A stretch of 45,028 bases of DNA from Methylobacter sp. BlB1 (GCF_015476545.1 NZ_JADMKV010000035.1:1-45028), one strand, 5' to 3'. Shown: positions 1 through 9,283, numbered from the stretch's first letter. The notes: generated by a model from the letters alone, not told the origin. Translations and numbers: made by a program.

Positions 1-37
1 TCTATAAATAATCGGGCACTGGGGCTTTTTCTCCGCG

Positions 38-649
38 TTAGCGGCTTCGTCCAACCATCAATTCGGCCAGATTTTCGGCCTGCATTTTTTCCATGATATG
101 GGCTCTGTGTACGTCAATGGTGCGGTTGCTGATATCGAGTATTCTAGCGGCTTCTTTGTTGGAATGGCTCCTGACTATCAGGTTCAGTACTTCTCTCTCG
201 CGTGTTGTTAAATGACTGAGACGCTCGAGTATCTTGTTTTTCTCTCTGAGTTGCTCTCTAACTTGAGCATCTTTGCTCAGGGCTTCTTCAATGCGGCTCA
301 GCAATATTTCTTCATTGAACGGTTTTTCCAGAAAATCGACGGCTCCGGCTCTGAATGCTTTGGCCGAATCGGGCACATCCGCATGGCCGCTGATGAAGAT
401 AATGGGAATATCTATGCTTCTTCTGATGAGCTCTTCCTGAAGATCCAGCCCGCTCATGGACGGCATTCTAACGTCCAGAAGCAGGCAGCTTGGCTGTTCA
501 GGATCATAGTGGTCCAGAAAGGATTCGGCCGATTCGAAACTCATCACAGGCTGTCCAGTTGATTCGATCAATATCGTCAGCGAATCACGCACGGCGAATT
601 CATCATCAACTATATAGACTATAGGAGTCGTCGGCTTGTTATGCGTCAT
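38..649 (-). CDS. FixJ/NarL-type two-component response regulator
   Basis: A DNA-binding response regulator of 203 residues. The N-terminal receiver domain (about 10-125) has the acidic pair DD15-16, the phospho-acceptor D59 in LLLDVRMP, and the conserved lysine in LEKPF. A LuxR/FixJ helix-turn-helix follows (about 140-200), with LTTREREVLNLIV and NRTIDVHRAHIMEKM. The frame is open upstream to 730, but I choose the ATG at 649 because a GGAGG ribosome site lies 7 bases before it and the protein then starts at the usual place. This start lies inside the kinase gene, an 11-bp overlap that suggests translational coupling. The kinase is its obvious partner. Target genes cannot be read from the sequence. 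Confidence 0.93.
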   Translation of the reverse strand: MTHNKPTTPIVYIVDDEFAVRDSLTILIESTGQPVMSFESAESFLDHYDPEQPSCLLLDVRMPSMSGLDLQEELIRRSIDIPIIFISGHADVPDSAKAFRAGAVDFLEKPFNEEILLSRIEEALSKDAQVREQLREKNKILERLSHLTTREREVLNLIVRSHSNKEAARILDISNRTIDVHRAHIMEKMQAENLAELMVGRSR

Positions 650-2492
650 TAGATTTCCTCCGTACAGGTATAGTGAAATAAAAAGTACTGCCTTTTCCTG
701 CCTTGCTGGCGAAATGCAATGAACCGTCATGGGATTTGACTATAGATTGGCTGATGGACAATCCCATTCCCATGCCGGACGATTTGGTCGTATAAAAAGG
801 CGTTAATATTTTCTTTTGGCTGGACTCGCCGAGTCCGTGGCCGTTGTCTTTGACCTTTACTTCGATAAAATTCTCATCATTCAAAAGTGTCTGAATGAAG
901 AGCTTTCGTTGTTTGTTATGTGCCACGTCTTTCAACGCATCGATGCTGTTTCTGACAAGATTTAGAATGACCTGTTCAATTTGAACGCTATCGACATAAA
1001 TACTCGGCAGATTATCGGCCAGGTTGAAAGACAGCTGGATATTGTATTGTTTTAAATCTGTTATTGACAGGCTGACCGCATTTTCGATCAGCGCATTGAT
1101 GTCGGCGGTCGACCGATGTATTTTTTTGGACCTGACAAAGTCCCGCATGTGATGGATGATCTGTCCGGCTTTCAGCGCCTGGTCATGGGTTTTTTCCAGA
1201 ATTGATCTGAGTTTTGCCAGATCGGGTTGATCAGCCTGAATGAAACGCAGACAGGCCTGCGCGTAATTGACGATCGCTGTCAGCGGCTGGTTGACTTCAT
1301 GAGCGATGCCCGATGCCAGTTCCCCCATCAGGCCGAGGCGCATGACATGGGAAAGCGCTTCCAGATGCTCTTTCTGCTGCAATTCCTGCATCTTGCGCTG
1401 GGTGACGTCACGGACAATGCTGGTGAAATAATTCTGGCCGTCGAGCGTAAATTCAGCGATGGATATATCCAGCGGCACTGCAGAGCCGTCTTTGCGCATG
1501 CCCTCAACCTCGCGAATGCGGCCCAGCACTTTGGGCATATCGGCTTCTTGCCGATAGCTCTTTCGCTCACGATGAGAGCATTTATCCTGCGATAAGGGCA
1601 TGAGTTTGTTGATGCTGCAACCGATCAGTTCTGCTTCCGTATAGCCAAAAATGGTTTCTACCGCCGCATTCGCGGAAATGATCTTGCAGGACATATCGCA
1701 GGTGATGATGCCTTCTACAGACGCATTGAAGATGGAATTAAGTTTAGCCTCGCGTTCCAGTATCTGCTGCTTGGAATGCTTGAGCTCTTCAACCAGTTGG
1801 GTTAGGTTCTGATTGCTCAGCGACAAATCGCAATCTTGCTTGAGCACCTTTTGAGCCAATTTCTTATTGAGATTGGCTATGGTTTCTTCAGCGCGTTTGC
1901 GCTCCGTAATGTTGTTTAAAGTCAGCCAGATTTCGCTGTCATTATTATTGATGTCATTGATTTTACCCTGACATTCCACATGAGTGATCTCGCTGCCGTC
2001 ACTCTTGAGCCGGACATCCAATGACTGATGAGTGCGTTCCGTTGCCAGCCTGCGCAGGAATAAATAGTACGGGTCCTGATCGCTGGCATCGATATATTGC
2101 GCCAGTTTCCTGTTGATCAGCTCCTCAATGGGATGATTCAATAGACGCGTCGCAGTCAGATTGGCCTGCAGGATAACGCCGTCTTTATTGAGGGTCAGAT
2201 AGCCAACCGGAGAAAGGTTGTATAAGTTGGCATACAGGTCGCGTGAGGCGAGCAGCTCCTGATGCGTTCTGTTCAACTCCTCATTCTGGAGCTCAAGCTC
2301 TATCTGGTGGACCTGAAATTCGAACAGTAGCTTTTGAATTTCCTGGCTGGACATGCGCGTAATGTCGGTTCCGGATTTGTTAAGCATCGTTTCCGCCCGA
2401 TTGCGGAGATTCTCGCGATACTGGACAAGCAGGTTCTCCGCATCTGTCTGGAGAATTTCGTAATCGATATTCCCGTCGAATGAATTAAACAT
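639..2492 (-). CDS. PAS-domain sensor histidine kinase (FixL/HPK4-type)
   Basis: A 617-residue kinase with no clear membrane segment, so probably cytoplasmic. It has an N-terminal charged coiled coil (about 50-85), two PAS domains (about 88-195 and 252-365), the phospho-acceptor H398 in GIAHEVNQPL, and a HATPase domain with N box NLVRNSIDAL, G1 VKDNGHGLG and G2 GMGMGLSIS. The second PAS domain and the H box resemble FixL, but I see no DPH-type heme-binding histidine where FixL has one (here the region reads ADMPKVLGR). Oxygen sensing through heme should therefore not be assumed. It is cotranscribed with the overlapping regulator gene. The start at 2492 has only a weak ribosome site. Confidence 0.92.
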   Translation of the reverse strand: MFNSFDGNIDYEILQTDAENLLVQYRENLRNRAETMLNKSGTDITRMSSQEIQKLLFEFQVHQIELELQNEELNRTHQELLASRDLYANLYNLSPVGYLTLNKDGVILQANLTATRLLNHPIEELINRKLAQYIDASDQDPYYLFLRRLATERTHQSLDVRLKSDGSEITHVECQGKINDINNNDSEIWLTLNNITERKRAEETIANLNKKLAQKVLKQDCDLSLSNQNLTQLVEELKHSKQQILEREAKLNSIFNASVEGIITCDMSCKIISANAAVETIFGYTEAELIGCSINKLMPLSQDKCSHRERKSYRQEADMPKVLGRIREVEGMRKDGSAVPLDISIAEFTLDGQNYFTSIVRDVTQRKMQELQQKEHLEALSHVMRLGLMGELASGIAHEVNQPLTAIVNYAQACLRFIQADQPDLAKLRSILEKTHDQALKAGQIIHHMRDFVRSKKIHRSTADINALIENAVSLSITDLKQYNIQLSFNLADNLPSIYVDSVQIEQVILNLVRNSIDALKDVAHNKQRKLFIQTLLNDENFIEVKVKDNGHGLGESSQKKILTPFYTTKSSGMGMGLSISQSIVKSHDGSLHFASKAGKGSTFYFTIPVRRKSNDA

Positions 2493-2517
2493 GGCGATTT
2501 ATTCCAGCGGATAAGTG

Positions 2518-2548
2518 AAAAAGTGAACGCCTGCGGTTGGGGCAGGCG
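2518..2548 (-). terminator. Probable terminator after the CheB-CheR gene
   Basis: A 7-bp perfect stem, CGCCTGC/GCAGGCG, with a 7-base loop spans 2528-2548. Read on the minus strand it is followed after a few bases by five T residues (2518-2522). It lies in the 117-bp gap between the CheB-CheR gene and the kinase gene, so the two are probably separate transcription units. The stem is short, so some readthrough is possible. Confidence 0.5.
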
Positions 2549-2609
2549 CTCGCCGGATTTATAGTGCGCAATTTTTGCCTATGCGCCGGAGAAATTAGGA
2601 CGATTGTAT

Positions 2610-5588
2610 TCATGGGTTATCCCGTTCGACATCTTCAATGGCTAACAGAATGCGTCTGGCATTGGTCGATGACTGCTGAAGCAAGCGGCCATTGAGGGTT
2701 AGATGTTTTTTTCCTATGACAGGGCATTCACACGTATAGTTAAACGCATCGAAAGGCGTATTGCTGTTTAATGTTTCGTATAAATGGCCGCGTAATTGAT
2801 CCGAATCCCAGGCCGACCTATTGATAGTGAAAAAAGATTGTCCTGTCAGGTCTTCATGGGACGGATTGAAAGCCTTATGAAACGCAGGATTGGCGGTAAT
2901 GATGCTGAGATTTTCATCGAGCACCAGCAGCGGGTTGGATACGGTATTGACAATCGCGCTGGCCATACTGGCGTCCAAAGCCGCCTGTTCGGCTTTCTTC
3001 AGTCTGTCGATGTCGATAAACGTAATAACCAGCCCGTCGATCATGTTTTCCGCGGTTCGATACGGCAGGATGCGCAACAGATACCACGCACCGTTTGTGG
3101 ACTGCACTTCTGCATCCTTGTAAATCAGTGTTTGCAACACCGCTTTGGCATCATCTATCAGGTGGGCATATTTAAGACTTGACGCTAGGTCGCCGAGCGG
3201 CCGCCCTATATCGCTGTTGATCAGATGGACAATATTGATGGCCGATTTGGTGAAGCGTCTTATTTTGAGGTTATTGTCGAGGAAGATGGTTGCAATATTC
3301 GTGCTGTTCAAAAGATTTTGCATATCGTCATTGATCTTCGATAAGGCATCGACCTTTGTTTGAAGCTCGCTGTTGATGGTATTTAATTCCTCATTCAAAG
3401 ACTGCATTTCTTCCTTGGAAGTTTCCAGTTCTTCGTTGGAGCTTTGCAGCTCTTCATTGGCCGATTGCAGTTCTTCGTTCGTGGACTTGAGTTCTTCGTT
3501 CGATGTTTCCAGTTCCTCGATAGTTGCGCGCAGTGATTTTTTAGTAGAAAGCAGTTCATGAGCGAGCTGCTCCTTATCGTTTTTATTGATCAGGATCGGG
3601 AAGACAGCTGGCTCGCCAGTTTGTGAGCCGGCATCTTTATGATGCGGATGAAAACTGACCAGGAACAGATCCTGTAGTGCTTCTGGCTCCAGGAGCCTTA
3701 CCAGCTTCAGGTCGATCGTTTCAAAACCGTTATTGGTTTTGACCCTGATTCCACTATTGATGATTTCCATATCGCCCTTTTTTTGGACTTTACGCAGCGA
3801 TGTTGCTAATGGCACGCGCAAGCCCTCTCTGGCCATTTCGATGATATTCCAGTTGGGCTGGCCTTGCGCAGGTTCCAGATAATTTCCTGTATGGCCATGA
3901 ATGTAAATAATTCTGCCGTGTTCGTCGATGATAATGCAGACCGGGGCATAGCGCTCCAGCAATAACTTCTCAATTTGCCGGGCGATCTGGCCGGGCTGGG
4001 AATCGAGTTTGTGTGATTTATGTTCCATTGATGGTGCGTTTTTGGCGCTTGTCGGCAACAGACGGGGTTTGGATGTCGGCAAACCGGCCTGGATATCTTT
4101 TCGCTGATAGATCTTGCTCTTTTTGTCAACAACTGAGAACAGATGATCAAAATTGCCGATCGACTCGGATGTGCCAAGAAACAGGAGGCCGCCTGGCTTC
4201 AGAGTGTAGTGGAAATGCGGAAAAATCTTTTTTTGCAGTTCGCCGTCCAGATAAATAAGCAGATTACGGCAACTGATCAAGTCGATGCGGGTGAATGGCG
4301 GATCCTGAAGCAGATTCTGCGTGGCAAATATCACGGTATCGCGAATTTCCTTGGCGATACGATACTGGCTGTCTTCCCGTTCAAAGTAGCGGGTCAGGCG
4401 ATCCGGCAAAACATCGGTTTCAATGCCGCTTGGATAAAGGCCTTCCCGTGCCTGAATGATGGATGACTCGTCCAGGTCGGTGGCAAAGATCTGAAAGCTG
4501 TAAGTTTTGCCATGTGTTTCATTATATTCTTTAAACAGAATGGCAAGCGAGTAGGCCTCCTCGCCGGTGGAGCATCCCGGAACCCATACGCGCATTTCGT
4601 AATTGTCGGGTTTATTTTCAAATAGTTTCGGCAGGGCAATATTTTTTAATGCCGCGAATGCGGGTTCGTCTCTGAAAAAATTAGTGACGTTGATCAACAG
4701 TTCCTTAAACAGTTTATCTATTTCAACAGGGTTCTCCTGCAGAAACTGCACGTAAGCGTTCATGGTCTGAATATGATGGATATTCATGCGCCGGCTTATG
4801 CGGCGGTTGACCGTGGTAGGCTTATAGGCAGACAAGTCATGGCCGGTGCGGTTGCGCAACAGGATAAAAATTTTTTGTAAAGGTTCGGTGGCAGCTAACA
4901 TTTCCGCCGGTTCCAGCGTTTGAAAATTGTTGAAGCAAGGTGCATCAAAATATTGAAGCAGTTGTTGTCCCATTTTTTCAACGGGCAATACAAAGTCGAC
5001 ATCGCCCCTTGCTATCGCACTCTTGGGCATGCCGTCAAATTTTGCAGTTGCAGGATCTTGAACCATGGCCATGCCAGATGCGCTTTTGATGGCTTTTAGC
5101 CCCAAAGTGCCATCGGTACCGGTACCTGAAAGAATAATGCCGACACTCATTTCTTTTACATCTTCCGCCAGGGAATGAAAAAAGAAGTTTATAGGCATAC
5201 GCATTGTCTCATGATCGGTTCTGTCCATAAGATAAATTCGACGATGGAATACGGCGAGATTTTTCCCGGGAGGACATACGAATATATGATCTTTTTTCAA
5301 TGGCATACCGTCTTCGGCAGCAATCACAGGAATTTTGGTAAATCCAGCCAGTAAATCAGGTAGCAGGCTAATGTGTCTGGGCTGTTGGTGAGATACTACG
5401 ATGAAAGCAAAACCGTTGTGCAACGGCAGATTGGAACAGAATGCTTCTAATGCTTGCAAGCCGCCGGCTGACGCTCCAATGCCGACTACAGGTAATAGAG
5501 AGCTTACTAAATGCTTTTTATGCTGTACATCATGAACACTTGATCTAGATGTGACTTTTGGCTCTACTTTGCTGTTGCCTGACTTCAC
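2610..5588 (-). CDS. CheB-CheR-PAS hybrid signalling protein
   Basis: A 992-residue soluble protein joining a methylesterase and a methyltransferase. The CheB-like domain (about 32-215) has a Ser-His-Asp triad visible as S40 in GIGASAGG, H67 in VVSHQQPR and D159 in GTGTDG. No receiver domain precedes it. The CheR domain (about 240-490) has VWVPGCSTGEEAYSLA for S-adenosylmethionine binding, plus IFATDLDE and SCRNLLIYL. A coiled coil with repeated NEEL units (about 670-750) and two PAS domains follow. It starts with GTG at 5588, with AGAGGA upstream. No chemoreceptor, CheA or CheW gene is nearby, so it probably feeds a sensory network other than classical chemotaxis; its substrates are unknown. 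Confidence 0.92.
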   Translation of the reverse strand: MKSGNSKVEPKVTSRSSVHDVQHKKHLVSSLLPVVGIGASAGGLQALEAFCSNLPLHNGFAFIVVSHQQPRHISLLPDLLAGFTKIPVIAAEDGMPLKKDHIFVCPPGKNLAVFHRRIYLMDRTDHETMRMPINFFFHSLAEDVKEMSVGIILSGTGTDGTLGLKAIKSASGMAMVQDPATAKFDGMPKSAIARGDVDFVLPVEKMGQQLLQYFDAPCFNNFQTLEPAEMLAATEPLQKIFILLRNRTGHDLSAYKPTTVNRRISRRMNIHHIQTMNAYVQFLQENPVEIDKLFKELLINVTNFFRDEPAFAALKNIALPKLFENKPDNYEMRVWVPGCSTGEEAYSLAILFKEYNETHGKTYSFQIFATDLDESSIIQAREGLYPSGIETDVLPDRLTRYFEREDSQYRIAKEIRDTVIFATQNLLQDPPFTRIDLISCRNLLIYLDGELQKKIFPHFHYTLKPGGLLFLGTSESIGNFDHLFSVVDKKSKIYQRKDIQAGLPTSKPRLLPTSAKNAPSMEHKSHKLDSQPGQIARQIEKLLLERYAPVCIIIDEHGRIIYIHGHTGNYLEPAQGQPNWNIIEMAREGLRVPLATSLRKVQKKGDMEIINSGIRVKTNNGFETIDLKLVRLLEPEALQDLFLVSFHPHHKDAGSQTGEPAVFPILINKNDKEQLAHELLSTKKSLRATIEELETSNEELKSTNEELQSANEELQSSNEELETSKEEMQSLNEELNTINSELQTKVDALSKINDDMQNLLNSTNIATIFLDNNLKIRRFTKSAINIVHLINSDIGRPLGDLASSLKYAHLIDDAKAVLQTLIYKDAEVQSTNGAWYLLRILPYRTAENMIDGLVITFIDIDRLKKAEQAALDASMASAIVNTVSNPLLVLDENLSIITANPAFHKAFNPSHEDLTGQSFFTINRSAWDSDQLRGHLYETLNSNTPFDAFNYTCECPVIGKKHLTLNGRLLQQSSTNARRILLAIEDVERDNP
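3373..3561 (-). repeat. Degenerate tandem repeat coding the NEEL coiled coil
   Basis: This part of the CheB-CheR gene consists of degenerate 21-base units, each coding seven residues of the pattern S-x-N-E-E-L-x (NEELKS, NEELQS, NEELET). The heptad spacing fits a parallel coiled coil joining the methyltransferase to the PAS domains, as is common in this hybrid family. It is protein structure, not a mobile repeat. Confidence 0.75.
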
Positions 5589-6142
5589 AGAATAGGTCCT
5601 CTAATTTGCTACCTTGCTGAATTATTTTGGATTCTTGTTTCATTTCTTCATGTTTTTGGTGAAGGATTTCAGCTTAACACCCGATTAACCTTAAAAACAA
5701 GCGCTCTATCAAGAGCTTTGATGCCCTGTTTGAGAGAGGGTGCGCAGTATCAATAAATATGAGTAATTAAGGAAGCATCAGAACCAGTGACCTCAGCAAA
5801 GCGGCAGTCGAGTTAATCTACGAATTTTCCAGAATGAGCGTTCTTCAACAATTGCGGACCCATTTTCTCGAAACAGAATCTCAATTTCGTCTACGTGTAA
5901 GAAAATTACTACATTTCCCAATGGCTATATATGCGTAAAAACACTTAGGTGAATATACGAATGTTTTAATCAAGCTCTTTCTTTTATAAATATAAGACCA
6001 TTTAAATAGTTTTAAGTTTAGCTTTGCAGGACTGCTTTCAAATTGAGTATCTCTTTAGGATTTTTATACATAATTTATCCAAATAGATAGATTTTCAGAT
6101 TTAAATGGTTGTTGAAAATTCAGATGAAATAGCGAGTATAAA
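5589..6142. other. AT-rich intergenic region
   Basis: No convincing gene is visible. It must hold the promoter of the minus-strand CheB-CheR gene, but I cannot pick out reliable -35/-10 boxes. A 34-codon frame from 5834 has no ribosome site or recognisable product and is not called. Confidence 0.5.
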
Positions 6143-6316
6143 ATGTCGGCTAATATTAATGCACTTAAGCAACAGAAAAGTTTTGATTGGCATTACGAAA
6201 TTGACGAGGTTGATATTGAGTTAAAGGAAAAGAGATTTATGGATGATGAGTTCGAGTATTACAAATCCACAAAAACCAAATCCAAGAAAAAAGTTCGCCA
6301 AGACAGGCAAAAATAA
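6143..6316 (+). CDS. Possible small charged protein, 57 residues
   Basis: An ATG-to-TAA frame of 58 codons lies in an otherwise empty region. The product has an acidic middle (EIDEVDIELKEK) and a strongly basic tail (KTKSKKKVRQDRQK), with two tryptophan or tyrosine clusters and no membrane segment. I do not recognise a family. The ribosome site is weak (AGCGAG about 7 bases before the ATG). The ordered acidic-then-basic composition favours a real gene, but a chance frame is possible. Confidence 0.4.
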   Translation: MSANINALKQQKSFDWHYEIDEVDIELKEKRFMDDEFEYYKSTKTKSKKKVRQDRQK

Positions 6317-6524
6317 ATTAAGTGAAATTCTGTAGATGATCGAATGTCAATTGGGCGAATTATCCGGCAAGGCATCAACCGGAACATCCGGAGAATCATG
6401 GCGGCCGTAAGAGTAAATCAAGTCATTATCAAATAACAACATTAAAGATTAAGTTAGATTTGACTGTTTTCCCTTCATTACGATCTGGCAAAGAATTCCA
6501 GCCATCTATGTTGTAAGGCAGGCG

Positions 6525-6562
6525 TGAAGAGATTTATTCAAAGGCTTGAGTAAATCTCTTCA
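6525..6562. repeat. Long hairpin (17-bp stem) upstream of the GGDEF-EAL gene
   Basis: TGAAGAGATTTA at 6525-6536 is the exact reverse complement of 6551-6562. The pairing continues inward through one G-T wobble and TTCAA/TTGA-type pairs to a 4-base AGGC loop. The result is a 17-bp stem with no mismatch apart from the wobble. No T-run follows on either strand, so it is not a standard terminator. It could be an operator, a processed RNA structure or the remnant of a small mobile repeat. Confidence 0.8.
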
Positions 6563-6597
6563 AAGTTGAAGATTGGGACCCAAGTGGGAAAATCACT

Positions 6598-6696
6598 ATG
6601 TTGATCCAGCATAAATATCGCTATACAAGTTACCAGGAATGTTTGAAACATCCTGATGCAATGACGCCTTTATCGTGCGAAGTGATGAAGGAGTAA
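6598..6696 (+). CDS. Possible leader peptide before the GGDEF-EAL gene
   Basis: A 32-residue frame begins 35 bases after the long hairpin and stops at 6694-6696, just before the ATG at 6704 of the diguanylate cyclase gene. Its last codons contain the AAGGAG (6688-6693) that serves as the ribosome site of the next gene, so ribosomes translating it would affect access to that site. No family is recognised; support is positional only. Confidence 0.25.
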   Translation: MLIQHKYRYTSYQECLKHPDAMTPLSCEVMKE

Positions 6697-6703
6697 ATGG
6701 GCT

Positions 6704-8851
6704 ATGTTCAATTTATTTAAGGACGAATCGCAGAATGTTAATTCATTTTTTCTGTTTATGCAGAGCTTGGTGAATCGCAATCTGGCCGCTGAGGCCTTAA
6801 GAGTGAGCGAAACCAGGTATCGGAATTTACTGGAAAATATGGATACGGGCGTTGTATATCTAAATAATACTGGGACAATCATCTCTGCCAATCAGGCGGC
6901 AGAGCAAATTCTGGGCTTGCAGTCGGATGACATGATGGGGCGCGCATTGACCGAGACCTGCGCCAGGATTGTCAGAGAAGACGGTTCGATTCTTCCTCAT
7001 GAGCAGCATCCGGCCATGCTGGCTTTACGCACCGGAAAACCGGTGGAAAATGTCGTTATGGGTTTTTTAAATCACGCCCGACAAGATCATACATGGGTGA
7101 TGACCAGTTCCATGCCGGAATTCCGCCCGGGAGAGCGACAACCCCATCAGGTTTTCATGACTTTGAACGATATCACTCAGCGTAAATTGGCCGAGGAGGA
7201 GTTAAATCTGGCATCGGTTATCGTCAATAATACGGGTGAAGGCATCATTGTCGCCGATCAGGACAACAACATCATTTCAATCAACCCTGCTTTTACGATT
7301 CTAACCGGTTTTTCCCGGCAGGAGGTTTTCGGCAGGAAAGCCGATTTTCTGCAATCCAAAAAAAATGCCATAAAAATCAATGATGAGCTCCACAAAAGCA
7401 GAAAAAATAGGCACAGTTGGCAGGGCGAAATGTGGCATCGGCGTAAAAACAGCGACGATTTCCCTTGCTGGACAACCATCAATCAGGTCAAGGATGCGCA
7501 GGGTAAGACAACGCATTATGTGTATGTGGTTATGGATATTACCCATCTTAAAAAGGCTCAGAATCGTCTCGGATTTCTGGCTTATCATGATCCGCTGACT
7601 CAACTGCCCAACCGGATGTTATTAAAGGATCGCATCAATCATTCCCTGCAAAATGCGCGGCGGGAAGGCTCGCTGGTGGCTGTGCTGTTTCTTGACCTTG
7701 ACCGCTTCAAGATCATCAACGATACCTATGGGCATGCCGTCGGCGACGGTTTGTTAAAGGAAGTGGCAAGGCGGATCAAGAATCTGGTCAGAAAGGAAGA
7801 TACCGTGTCACGTTATGCCGGTGATGAGTTTATCGTGCTTATGGAAGACTTTTTGGACGCGAAAAGCCCCGCCAGATTGGCTAGAAAACTGATTGAAACA
7901 TTTAACGACCCGGTTGAAGTCAAAGGTCACCGCTTGCAAATAACCACCAGCGTAGGCATCAGTTTGTTTCCACGAGATGGGGACGACACTGACAGTTTAA
8001 TCAAGAATGCCGATGCCGCTATGTATCGCGCCAAAAAAGAAGGGCGCAATAACTTCCAATACTATAACCCGGAGTTAACGACGCAGGCTTTTGAAAAAAT
8101 GGCTATGGAAAGCGATTTAAAACAGTCGATAGATAGAAATGAGCTGGTTTTATATTACCAGCCGCAAATCTGTCTTACGGCCGGAAACATTGTCGCTATC
8201 GAATCGTTAGTGCACTGGCAGCATCCGACTATGGGCTTGATAAATCCTGCACGCTTCATTTCCATAGCCGAAGAGAGCGGCTTCATCCTGGCTATGGGCG
8301 AATGGATGATAGAAACGGCTTGTAAACAGATGAGGCATTGGCTGGATGAAGGCGCGCCGATGAACAAAATAGTGGTGAATGTGTCGGCGGCTCAATTGCT
8401 GCGTTCCGATTTTGTGGCTACCGTTGAACGCATACTGCGCACGCACGGGCTTTCACCTCATTGTCTGGAACTGGAAATTAGCGAGAACAGTTTTATGGAC
8501 AATGTCGAACCGATCATCAAGGCTTTAAATGGATTGGCCGAGGCGGGGGTAGATTTGACCATCGCTAATTTTGGCAAAGGCTATTTTTCACTCATCAATT
8601 TAAAGCGTATACCGGTAAAAAAGCTGAAAATTGACAGTTCATTCATATCTGAAATGTTGCGTAATTCCAACTACGAAGACATCATACGCTCCATGATAGC
8701 CTTGGGGCACAGTTTGGATTTAAAAGTTATTGCTCCGGGTATTGAATCGGAAGCCCAGCAAAAGCTGCTGGCAGAGTTGGATTGCGATATGGGGCAAGGC
8801 CATTTTTATTATCCTCCTGCTTTGCCAGACGCAAATTTCTTTGCAAAATGA
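6704..8851 (+). CDS. PAS-PAS-GGDEF-EAL c-di-GMP signalling protein with degenerate EAL
   Basis: A 715-residue soluble protein with PAS domains at about 38-160 and 168-285, a GGDEF domain at about 290-455 and an EAL domain at about 465-710. The cyclase motif is AGDEF (372-376), a variant still active in many cyclases, and an RxxD inhibitory site (RKED, 363-366) lies exactly five residues before it. The EAL half keeps E500, N559, K642 and Q698. However, the DDFG motif reads ANFG (621-624) and the EGVE motif reads PGIE, with P678 where glutamate is expected. Phosphodiesterase activity is therefore unlikely; the domain may bind c-di-GMP or regulate the cyclase. The AAGGAG 10 bases upstream supports the start. 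Confidence 0.93.
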   Translation: MFNLFKDESQNVNSFFLFMQSLVNRNLAAEALRVSETRYRNLLENMDTGVVYLNNTGTIISANQAAEQILGLQSDDMMGRALTETCARIVREDGSILPHEQHPAMLALRTGKPVENVVMGFLNHARQDHTWVMTSSMPEFRPGERQPHQVFMTLNDITQRKLAEEELNLASVIVNNTGEGIIVADQDNNIISINPAFTILTGFSRQEVFGRKADFLQSKKNAIKINDELHKSRKNRHSWQGEMWHRRKNSDDFPCWTTINQVKDAQGKTTHYVYVVMDITHLKKAQNRLGFLAYHDPLTQLPNRMLLKDRINHSLQNARREGSLVAVLFLDLDRFKIINDTYGHAVGDGLLKEVARRIKNLVRKEDTVSRYAGDEFIVLMEDFLDAKSPARLARKLIETFNDPVEVKGHRLQITTSVGISLFPRDGDDTDSLIKNADAAMYRAKKEGRNNFQYYNPELTTQAFEKMAMESDLKQSIDRNELVLYYQPQICLTAGNIVAIESLVHWQHPTMGLINPARFISIAEESGFILAMGEWMIETACKQMRHWLDEGAPMNKIVVNVSAAQLLRSDFVATVERILRTHGLSPHCLELEISENSFMDNVEPIIKALNGLAEAGVDLTIANFGKGYFSLINLKRIPVKKLKIDSSFISEMLRNSNYEDIIRSMIALGHSLDLKVIAPGIESEAQQKLLAELDCDMGQGHFYYPPALPDANFFAK

Positions 8852-9023
8852 TGTTGTGAAATTGATACATTTTAAAAAATTAAACAACGTTATTTATTTT
8901 TGCAACTGATTCTAAATGTTTGATTAATTAGGCAATTGCTAGGTAATTGTACGGATTGTTGCCAACTCCGTCTGTTCATAGAATAGACTCCAATGAATAT
9001 TTCTTCGCACTTTAGGAAGAAAG

Positions 9024-9224
9024 ATGAAAGATGATTGCAAAACCATGCAACACATGCCCAAGACAGCTATCAACCCTGATACGTTTCAGGAAATGGTGGC
9101 AGAACGCGCTTATTCCAAAGCCGAAAAAAGAGGTTTTGCAGCAGGACACGAACTCGAAGACTGGCTTGAATCCGAAGAGGAAATTAAAAATCAATGTTTC
9201 TACTGGTTTCAGGATGCGGAGTAG
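9024..9224 (+). CDS. DUF2934 family small protein
   Basis: A 66-residue soluble acidic protein. The segment AYSKAEKRGFAAGHELEDWL (about 29-48) followed by ESEEEI matches the core of DUF2934, a small family of unknown function that I know mainly from proteobacteria. An AGGAAG ribosome site lies just before the ATG. The next gene is about 60 bp downstream on the same strand, so cotranscription with the protease genes is possible but unproven. Confidence 0.8.
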   Translation: MKDDCKTMQHMPKTAINPDTFQEMVAERAYSKAEKRGFAAGHELEDWLESEEEIKNQCFYWFQDAE

Positions 9225-9283
9225 CTTTTTGAAACGGAGTTTTTTACTTCCTTAGTCTTTTTACCAAACACATTAAGTGATGC

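Noticed and set aside
1227-1595. Plus-strand frame within the kinase gene
   Set aside because: Antisense shadow of the kinase; no ribosome site or domain.
3373-3561. DNA-level tandem repeat as an unstable microsatellite
   Set aside because: The units are degenerate and keep the heptad coding frame, so this is a coiled coil.
5834-5938. 34-codon frame upstream of CheB-CheR
   Set aside because: No ribosome site; too short to separate from chance.
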